This document shows, piece after piece, positions 57,765-64,000 of a stretch of DNA of 64,000 nt. The stretch is from Cytobacillus depressus (lineage in GTDB: Bacteria > Bacillota > Bacilli > Bacillales > Cytobacillaceae). The stretch's first letter is position 1; the number at the start of each line of letters is the position of its first letter. The notes under the pieces are model-generated. The model made no database searches, was not told where the DNA came from, and was given only the letters and a program-made list of their open reading frames with translations. Made by a program: the position numbers and the translations under genes. Where the stretch lies: assembly GCF_008923245.1 (NCBI RefSeq), contig NZ_WBOS01000015.1, positions 1 through 64,000 of the forward strand, given 5' to 3'.

Positions 57765-60084
57765 CGGCGGGCCCCCCTTCCTTTATTCGCCAAAGTAATT
57801 CTGGTATGATGGGCAAATAGTTGACAGGGGCACCAAGTGCCGCTGAGAGACTATTACCCAATGCAGCAGGCATGCCAATTAAGCCATGCTCGCCAACCCC
57901 CCTTGCTCCAAATGGTGCATCTATTTGCGGAGTTTCTACAAAATCGACAATGTACTCGGGATGCTCCCCGTAACGGATAGGTCGATACGTCCTAAATTGA
58001 TGATTTAGCACTCTTCCAAATGAATCAAATACAAAGGTCTCTCTCCCGGCAAAAGACAGCCCAATACTCATCGCACCCTTTACCTGTCCTAACGCTGTCT
58101 CTCGGTTTAAAACTTTACCAATATCGATGACAGATACTGCCTTAAGTATTTTATAAGTATAATGTTTCGTATCAATTTCAACTTCAACACCTTGCGCTCC
58201 AACGGTCCATTCAGGACCAGGCTTGCCTGCAGTTGTTTCTTTATCCAAATCTGATATATGCCTTAAAGTATAAGTGCCGCGGCCAATTATTTGTCCTCCG
58301 ATTGCGTTGCCATTTAGGAATTTATAGCCATATGCAATTTCCTTTATAGGGATTTTTATACTTGGATCATCACGTAAATAAACATGCCCATAACCAACTT
58401 CTAAATCTTCTTCGGGAGCCCGCAAAAGAAAGACGGCACGCCTCTTCAATTGACGAATGGCATCATTAGCTGCTACTAACAGTGCCCTCCCAGCCATAAA
58501 TGTCCCTCTGCTTCCTACTGTTTTCCAATGATCTGGCGTACTTTGTGTATTCACATTCATTTGTACATGAATGTCTTTCATCTCCATTTTCATTTTTTCT
58601 GCTAGCATTTGAGCTAAAATGGTTTTAGTCCCTGTACCAATTTCGACAACTCCGCTCATTAAATTGATAGTACCATCATGATTAAAGGTTAGAATCACAC
58701 CGGAGCTTGCATCAGTATCAATCGTTGAGGTTTTCCAAATACAGCTAATACCCTTTGCTCGTAAAATATTGTTACCAGAATCAATAATTTGACCTTCATC
58801 CCAATGAATCAATTGTTTTAGTTTTGAAATACATTTTGGCAGATTTCCGACATTGCTGGAATTTAAGAGTACTTGTGTTGGGGTTGTGTCGCCTGGCAAA
58901 ATGGCATTTTTATTACGAAGTTCAAGTGGATCCATTTTTAGTTTATTTGCCAACATATCCATCGTTCTTTCAAATGCAAATAGAACTTCGGAATGACCGA
59001 ATCCCCTGAATGGTGAGGCATAAGGATGATTGGTATACATGCATAATGAATCGCACCAAATATGATGAATATTGTAGGGGCCAGTACAGTCTACCGCTCC
59101 AGCTCGGCTAAGGTCTGCTGATTTGTCAGCATATGCCCCGCCATCAAATAAATATAGAATTTCAGCCGCTTTTAGAATCCCATCATCTGTACAGCCAAGC
59201 TTCACAGTTGCATCAAGACCGATATGGCATGGTGATGTAAGGATATCCTCTTCCCTGCTATTCAGAATTTTCACTAACCTGCCGCCTACTGCCTTTGAAG
59301 CAATATAGCTTAAAATTTCTAGCTGGATGGAAGCTTTCCCACCGAATGCTCCGCCTACTAAAGGGGTATTGACGATGATTTTTCCATTTGGTATTCCGAA
59401 ATATTCCCCTATCATTCTTTTAATCATAAAAGGGGCTTGGGATGAGGACGTAATTTCAATATCACCATTGGCATGTATTTGGGCATAGGAACATCTTGTC
59501 TCCATCGCTACATGATCTGAAGGGCGGAAAGAAAATTTCCCTTCAACAGTTACTGTGCTTTCTGCCCATCCTTGTGAAATATCTCCTTTACGGACTTTTG
59601 TTCGATTTGCTATATTTGTTCCCGGTTCTGGATAGGCAATTGGAATTTTTTCATACTTTCCTAGGTTTTCATGAAGGATAGGCGCAGCTGGATCAAGTGC
59701 CTCTGTTGGAGAATTTACAACCGGAATCGGCTCATAATGTACCTTTAAGGCAGCTGCTCCTCGTTTAGCTAGAAAAGGGGATTCTGCAACTATAATTGCT
59801 ACAACTTCTCCATGATATCTGACTCGATCAACTGCTATTGGCGGCCTATCTCGGATTTCCTCACCTGTAAGCGGTAAACCCCCACCTAAAATGACTGCTC
59901 GAACACCTGGAATTCTTTTGGCATCAGAATCCTCAATACTTTTGATCATTGCATGGCCCAATGGGCTAGTTACTAATGCAGCGTGGAGCATATCATTCGT
60001 TTCGAAATCATTTGTATACTTTGCCTTTCCGGTCACTTTCTCATAGGATTCCTTTCGGTAATAACCTTGACCTATAATCTCCAT
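57751..60084 (-). CDS. Molybdenum hydroxylase large subunit (xanthine dehydrogenase family)
   Basis: About 777 residues. The N-terminal aldehyde oxidase/xanthine dehydrogenase a/b hammerhead domain (KVTGKAKYTNDFETNDMLHAALVTSPLGHA) is followed by the molybdopterin-binding domain with VGGAFGGKASIQ, ASPFRGFGHSE, TGTKTILAQM and the C-terminal GARGVGEHGLIGMPAALGNSL, whose Glu is the catalytic base. A xanthine or other N-heterocycle substrate is likely, though some members oxidise aldehydes or CO. The open frame begins at 60129; an AAAGGG site favours ATG 60084 (MEIIGQG). Confidence 0.87.
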   Translation of the reverse strand: MEIIGQGYYRKESYEKVTGKAKYTNDFETNDMLHAALVTSPLGHAMIKSIEDSDAKRIPGVRAVILGGGLPLTGEEIRDRPPIAVDRVRYHGEVVAIIVAESPFLAKRGAAALKVHYEPIPVVNSPTEALDPAAPILHENLGKYEKIPIAYPEPGTNIANRTKVRKGDISQGWAESTVTVEGKFSFRPSDHVAMETRCSYAQIHANGDIEITSSSQAPFMIKRMIGEYFGIPNGKIIVNTPLVGGAFGGKASIQLEILSYIASKAVGGRLVKILNSREEDILTSPCHIGLDATVKLGCTDDGILKAAEILYLFDGGAYADKSADLSRAGAVDCTGPYNIHHIWCDSLCMYTNHPYASPFRGFGHSEVLFAFERTMDMLANKLKMDPLELRNKNAILPGDTTPTQVLLNSSNVGNLPKCISKLKQLIHWDEGQIIDSGNNILRAKGISCIWKTSTIDTDASSGVILTFNHDGTINLMSGVVEIGTGTKTILAQMLAEKMKMEMKDIHVQMNVNTQSTPDHWKTVGSRGTFMAGRALLVAANDAIRQLKRRAVFLLRAPEEDLEVGYGHVYLRDDPSIKIPIKEIAYGYKFLNGNAIGGQIIGRGTYTLRHISDLDKETTAGKPGPEWTVGAQGVEVEIDTKHYTYKILKAVSVIDIGKVLNRETALGQVKGAMSIGLSFAGRETFVFDSFGRVLNHQFRTYRPIRYGEHPEYIVDFVETPQIDAPFGARGVGEHGLIGMPAALGNSLSAALGAPVNYLPIIPELLWRIKEGGPAGGRN

Positions 60085-60199
60085 GTTGGATTCAACCCTT
60101 TCAAGATACGGAAAAGTTGCGCTTATCATATAGCCAGTATTAAATTTATGAAATGATTTAAGAAAAGATGTTAAAAGGGGGTGTCCTTTTGGACAAATA

Positions 60200-60228
60200 A
60201 AAGACCCCGATTCATATCGGGGTCAAAA
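60200..60228 (-). terminator. Terminator of the Liv-type ABC operon
   Basis: On the minus strand GACCCCGA pairs with TCGGGGTC (60203-60224), followed by TTTTATTTG. It lies just past livF and before the molybdenum hydroxylase genes, which therefore need their own promoter or read-through. Confidence 0.88.
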
Positions 60229-60235
60229 TAAATGA

Positions 60236-60946
60236 TTAACTTGTTTTCTTACCGAGGTATGCTTCAACAACCCGAGGATCTTCTAATAGATCAGAGGCTT
60301 TGCCGCTTATAATAATTTTGCCGGTTTCCATTACATAGCCGTAATCAGCAATTTTTAATGCCTGTTTCGCATTTTGCTCAACAAGAAGAACAGTTGTTCC
60401 ATCATTCTTGATTTCTTTAATAATCTTAAAAATATCTGCGACGATTAACGGAGCAAGTCCCATTGATGGTTCGTCTAGTAAAAGGAGTTTTGGGCGTGAA
60501 AGCAATGCTCTAGCAATCGCAAGCATCTGCTGTTGCCCACCGGAAAGAGTTCCACCGAGCTGATCTTTTCTCTCGCGTAATATCGGAAAATGATTCATCA
60601 CATTTTCGATATCCTTGCCGATTTCATTATCTTTCCTTTGATATGCACCCATTTCAAGGTTTTCTATAACGCTCATACTTCCAAGAATCGCTCTTCCCTC
60701 GGGAACGAGTGAAATCCCTTTTTTTAACAGCTGATCAGGTCTTAAGCCTGTCACATCTTCACCTAAAAACTCTATCTTTCCAGATTGCGGTTTCAATAGA
60801 CCGGCAATTGTTTTCATAGTCGTAGTTTTTCCGGCACCATTGGCCCCGAGAAGAGTAACAATCTTTCCCTGTTCGACATTAAGATTAATTCCTTTTAATG
60901 CCTGAATTTTACCGTAAAAGGTTTCGATATTTTTAATTTTAAGCAC
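60236..60946 (-). CDS. Branched-chain amino acid/amide ABC transporter ATPase (LivF type)
   Basis: About 236 residues. Walker A is LLGANGAGKTTTM, the signature is LSGGQQQM, Walker B is LLLLDEPSMGLAP, and the H-loop is LLVEQN, the LivF-type variant. ATG 60955 abuts GGAGGAGG; GTG 60946 (MLKIKNIETFYG) has better spacing and fits family starts. Last gene of the LivKHMGF-type operon. Substrates of such systems include branched-chain amino acids, urea and amides. Confidence 0.9.
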   Translation of the reverse strand: MLKIKNIETFYGKIQALKGINLNVEQGKIVTLLGANGAGKTTTMKTIAGLLKPQSGKIEFLGEDVTGLRPDQLLKKGISLVPEGRAILGSMSVIENLEMGAYQRKDNEIGKDIENVMNHFPILRERKDQLGGTLSGGQQQMLAIARALLSRPKLLLLDEPSMGLAPLIVADIFKIIKEIKNDGTTVLLVEQNAKQALKIADYGYVMETGKIIISGKASDLLEDPRVVEAYLGKKTS

Positions 60947-61712
60947 TTTCTTCATCCTCCTCCGATCCGAGGTAGGCTTCGATAACCGCTTGGTTATTTT
61001 GAATTTCTAATGGAGTTCCTTCAGCGAGCTTTTTACCAAAATTTAATACCATAATTCGATCACAAAGCTTCATTACAAGTGGCATATCATGCTCAATAAT
61101 AAGAATAGTGATACCCCTTGCTTGAATTTTTTTAATTAAATCAAACAAGCTGGCCGTTTCTGTTTCATTCATTCCCGCCGCGGGCTCATCAAGCAGCAAT
61201 AGCTTTGGGTTGCTCGCTAGCGCTCTAGCAATCTCAAGTCTTCTTTGCTGGCCATAGGCTAAATTTTCTGCTGCTGTCTTGATTTCGTCCGATAAACCAA
61301 CGAGTTCAAGCAATTCTTTCGCTGTTTCCCGCAGTCTGCCTTCCTCATTACGCTGTGCTTTCGTTCGAATCACACTGCTAAATACTCCTGACTTAATTCG
61401 GCAATGCCCACCTACCATGACATTTTCAAGCGAAGTCATTTGCGGGAAAAGTCGGATGTTTTGGAAGGTCCGACATATCCCTTTTTCAGTAATTAAATGA
61501 GGCTTTACTCCAGTAACGGTCTCATCAGCAAAGGTGATTTCCCCAGATGTTGGGGAAAAAAGATTAGTAATCATATTAAACATAGTTGTTTTTCCGGCTC
61601 CATTTGGGCCAATTAAACCAAAAATCTCTCCTTCTCCTACACTGAAGGTTACATTCGTTAATGCTGAAATACCCCCAAAATTTTTAGAGATGTTTTTGAT
61701 TTCTAGAACCAT
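60939..61712 (-). CDS. Branched-chain amino acid/amide ABC transporter ATPase (LivG type)
   Basis: About 257 residues. Walker A is LIGPNGAGKTTMF, the LivG-specific GICRTFQNIRLF follows, the signature region is LAYGQQRRLEIARAL, Walker B is LLLLDEPAAGMN, and the H-loop is LIIEHD. GGGGGG lies before ATG 61712, chosen over TTG 61718. It overlaps livF by 8 bases and livM by 29 bases. Confidence 0.92.
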   Translation of the reverse strand: MVLEIKNISKNFGGISALTNVTFSVGEGEIFGLIGPNGAGKTTMFNMITNLFSPTSGEITFADETVTGVKPHLITEKGICRTFQNIRLFPQMTSLENVMVGGHCRIKSGVFSSVIRTKAQRNEEGRLRETAKELLELVGLSDEIKTAAENLAYGQQRRLEIARALASNPKLLLLDEPAAGMNETETASLFDLIKKIQARGITILIIEHDMPLVMKLCDRIMVLNFGKKLAEGTPLEIQNNQAVIEAYLGSEEDEESA

Positions 61713-62664
61713 GTTCAACCCCCCTTTTTGGCAGTTTTAGCTTTTGAAACCAATTTATTAACTGAATATCAATAATTCCTTGCGGACGAAAAGCCATCAT
61801 TAATATTAAGATAAGTCCGTAAATCATGTAACGATATTCACTAATAAATCTAAGCATTTCTGGCATTAAGGTCATAAAGGTTGCGCCAAATATAGCTCCA
61901 ACAATGACTTCACTACCACCAAATACAGCAAAAATAAGAATTTCTACTGCACGATGATATGAAAAGTCTGCTGGACTTATATAAGCCATCACATGGGCAA
62001 ATAATGCACCTGCAAAGCCAGAGATAACCGCCCCTTGAAAAAATGCCAGCACTTTATAATAAGTAATATTAATTCCCATTGACTCTGCCGCTTTTTCATC
62101 CATTTTAATCGAAGCAAATGCTCGTCCGATTCGTGAATGGTTTTGTCTAATAATAAACCAAACGATTAGAATGCAAATAAGCAGCAAAATAACAAAAACA
62201 ATTAAAAATACAAACTGATTAGCTTTAAGTCCAATGACAGCTGGATCAAAACCGACATCCTTTAACAGTCTAAATATTTCTCTACCCATTTGTGGGATGC
62301 CCGAGATTCCAACCGCTCCCTTTGTAACTGATTCCCAGTTAACAAAAAATACGCGGATTACCTCTCCAAAACCAAGCGTTGCGATGGCTAAATAAACTCC
62401 TGAAAGCCGAAGTGACGGAATTCCTACGATTAGACCGAATATCCCGGCAACAAATGCTCCGGCAATAATTCCAATAATAATTGGAACGTCAAAATTGATG
62501 GTCAATAATGCAGAGGTGTATGCACCAATTCCCATGAAGCCCGCATTACCGAGGGAAAGCTGTCCAGAGGATAGGGTCACATATATGCTTAGCCCGAGAA
62601 TAATATTAATTAATATAAATGAACCGACTTGTAAGTAATAAGGATTGATAATTTCTCCAAGCAT
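61684..62664 (-). CDS. Branched-chain amino acid/amide ABC transporter permease (LivM type)
   Basis: A 326-residue permease with about eight to ten helices; GNAGFMGIGAYTSALL near residue 38 and the coupling segment GRAFASIKMDEKAAESMGINITYYKVLAFFQGA are typical of LivM. AGGTGAC precedes the ATG. The pair of LivH and LivM forms the membrane channel. Confidence 0.92.
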   Translation of the reverse strand: MLGEIINPYYLQVGSFILINIILGLSIYVTLSSGQLSLGNAGFMGIGAYTSALLTINFDVPIIIGIIAGAFVAGIFGLIVGIPSLRLSGVYLAIATLGFGEVIRVFFVNWESVTKGAVGISGIPQMGREIFRLLKDVGFDPAVIGLKANQFVFLIVFVILLLICILIVWFIIRQNHSRIGRAFASIKMDEKAAESMGINITYYKVLAFFQGAVISGFAGALFAHVMAYISPADFSYHRAVEILIFAVFGGSEVIVGAIFGATFMTLMPEMLRFISEYRYMIYGLILILMMAFRPQGIIDIQLINWFQKLKLPKRGVEHGSRNQKHL

Positions 62665-62668
62665 ATTG

Positions 62669-63562
62669 TCACCTACCCGCTGCTGTTGTCTTCTGGCCGA
62701 ATAAACCTTGTGGCCTTAATAGTAAAATTACGATGATTGTAATAAATGCGATGGCGTCGCGATAGCCGGAATCACCATATGCGACAATCAGAGTTTCCGA
62801 TAGTCCGAGGATTAATCCGCCAGCCATGGCACCCTTCACATTACCCATTCCGCCTAAAATAATAATCGCAAGACCTTTTAGTCCCATTGATAATCCCATT
62901 TGCGGGTTGACAGAGTTAAAGGCCATTCCAACTAGAATCCCTGCAATTCCGCCCATAGCAGAAGCGATAACAACCGTTAAAATAATAATTCTTTTTGTGT
63001 TTACACCAAGAATACTTGCTGTTTCAATATTTTCCGCTGTTGCTCTCAGAGCTTTTCCAGCTTTTGTTTTTAAAAGCCAATATGAGAGCACCATCATCAA
63101 AATAACTGAAATGACAAAAATTAAGATTTGAACAAGATAGATTGTTATCGATCCGATTTGAAAATTAATTTCCGCAAATGCATTTTTGAAAGGATGATTC
63201 CCAGCTCCGAAAAGGTGATGGGAAAGATTTTCAAGCAAAATGGATGCGCCAATCGTACTAATTAAGGGAGCAAGGTGTGAAACACCTTGCTTTCCCCTTA
63301 ATGGACGTAGAGCAAACCGCTCGAGCATATATCCTAAAATAACCGTGACAATAATTGCTGCTAGGAATGCCACCCACAGCGGCAAGCCTAATGTACTTGT
63401 TACGATTACTCCGATAAAAGCACCAAACATAAAGATTTCGCCGTGCGCCATATTGATAATTCCTAGTACACCGAAGACTAGTGTAAATCCCAAGGCGACG
63501 ATGGCATAGATGCTTCCTAGTGTAATTCCGTTAATAAGCTGCTCTAATAGCAAAAATCTCAC
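62669..63562 (-). CDS. Branched-chain amino acid/amide ABC transporter permease (LivH type)
   Basis: A 297-residue permease with about eight helices. ITLGSIYAIVALGFTLVFGVLGIINMAHGEIFMFGAF and the coupling segment GKALRATAENIETASILGVNTKRII are LivH hallmarks. The start is either GTG 63562 or an in-frame TTG a few codons later (MLLEQLINGITLG), which lies nearer the ribosome binding sequence GGGTGAG. It follows the binding-protein gene by 14 bases. Confidence 0.92.
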   Translation of the reverse strand: MRFLLLEQLINGITLGSIYAIVALGFTLVFGVLGIINMAHGEIFMFGAFIGVIVTSTLGLPLWVAFLAAIIVTVILGYMLERFALRPLRGKQGVSHLAPLISTIGASILLENLSHHLFGAGNHPFKNAFAEINFQIGSITIYLVQILIFVISVILMMVLSYWLLKTKAGKALRATAENIETASILGVNTKRIIILTVVIASAMGGIAGILVGMAFNSVNPQMGLSMGLKGLAIIILGGMGNVKGAMAGGLILGLSETLIVAYGDSGYRDAIAFITIIVILLLRPQGLFGQKTTAAGR

Positions 63563-63576
63563 CCACTAATCCAATT

Positions 63577-64000
63577 TTATTCAAATATTTCGAATTTCCC
63601 TCCCTCAATAACAAGAACAGTTGGATCCATTACTACGTCTCCATCTTTGTCAAATGAGAACTTACCAAGAATTCCTTCAAGGTCTTTTATTTCAAGAAGG
63701 GCATCTTTTACTTTATCGCGATCTGCTTCACCTGCGTTTTTAAGTGCTTCTGCATAAAGATAAAGAGCATCATATGCTTGAGCGGCAAATTGGTCAGGCT
63801 TCTTTTTATATTCAGATTCATACTTTGAATTAAATTCTTGAACTTTCGGATCTTCTTTTTCTCCAAACCATGGTGTGGCAACGATTAATCCATTAGCTGC
63901 ATCGCCTGCAATCTCAATAACCTGCGGTGAGTTAAAGCCATTTCCGCCAACGAATGGTACGTTAATGCCCAATTTTCGCGCTTGGTCCATGATGACAGCA
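63577..64000 (-). CDS. ABC transporter substrate-binding protein (LivK type), 5' part outside the window
   Basis: The C-terminal 140 or so residues of a periplasmic-binding-fold receptor: GVNVPF-like GINVPFVGGNGFNSPQVIEIAGDAANGLIV, then AAQAYDALYLYAEALKNAG and GILGKFSFDKDGDVVMDPTVLVIEGGKFEIF at the end. This is the usual end of LivK/amide-binding receptors. The signal peptide, N-terminal lobe and any lipobox lie beyond 64000. Confidence 0.85.
   Translation of the reverse strand, partial: AVIMDQARKLGINVPFVGGNGFNSPQVIEIAGDAANGLIVATPWFGEKEDPKVQEFNSKYESEYKKKPDQFAAQAYDALYLYAEALKNAGEADRDKVKDALLEIKDLEGILGKFSFDKDGDVVMDPTVLVIEGGKFEIFE

Noticed and set aside
58824-59681. Rightward small frames inside the molybdenum hydroxylase gene
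   Set aside because: They are antisense shadows without binding sites; the leftward reading matches the family along its whole length.

Overview
The window comes from an endospore-forming, low-GC Firmicute of the Bacillaceae. The evidence is an SspH-type spore protein, two complete GerA-type germinant receptor operons, a sporulenol synthase-type cyclase, the Des/DesK/DesR cold-sensing set, YppC-, YpuA- and YrrT-type proteins, AGGAGG ribosome binding sites and frequent TTG/GTG starts. Genus and species cannot be read from the sequence. No rRNA, tRNA, CRISPR array, prophage or intact insertion sequence was seen. The only mobile DNA is the 3' tail of a group II intron at the left edge.

Layout. 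1-350: group II intron domains V/VI. 356-3507: lone YrrT methyltransferase, BcrC-type phosphatase, small protein with a 36-bp tandem repeat, sspH and an alpha/beta hydrolase. 3686-5633: esterase / LigB-like dioxygenase / DoxX operon resembling electrophile-detoxification loci, divergent from an XRE-cupin regulator. 6551-7675: YurR-like FAD oxidoreductase. 7848-11724: germination operon in A-C-B order. 11850-13615: HAD phosphatase and an unknown two-domain protein. 13754-19755: hydantoinase/oxoprolinase A and B with an NCS1 permease, divergent from a DUF3870 gene. 19814-22913: APC permease plus class III aminotransferase behind a long structured leader RNA with an intrinsic terminator; this is the best candidate here for an undescribed regulatory element. 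22959-29780: RDD / SpoIIM-like / DUF58 / MoxR / DUF4350 / DUF4129 membrane module. 29892-33383: squalene-hopene-type cyclase, YppC-like protein and a small CBO0543-like membrane protein. 33422-34756: rhodanese and threonine dehydratase.

34960-37596 encodes an ABC importer of unknown substrate (NMT1/SsuA class). 37781-43777 is a full thiamine salvage operon, transcribed leftward as tenA-thiZ-thiX-thiY-thiW-thiD-thiM-thiE. It is controlled by two tandem TPP riboswitches, each with its own terminator (43833-44156). Then come ilvE (44232-45302), desR/desK/des (45528-48397, with TCATG motifs upstream of des), and small unknown genes including ypuA and DUF1259/DUF3189 proteins (48530-51706). A second germination operon runs A-B-C with a small membrane gene in front (51775-55714). 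A divergent unknown gene with an internal duplication follows (55761-56273). A three-subunit molybdenum hydroxylase lies at 56454-60084, and a LivFGMHK-type amino-acid/amide ABC importer is cut by the right edge (60236-64000).

Most genes lie on the minus strand in short operons separated by clear intrinsic terminators. The themes are spore formation and germination, salvage and uptake of nitrogenous heterocycles and amino acids, thiamine salvage, and membrane adaptation.
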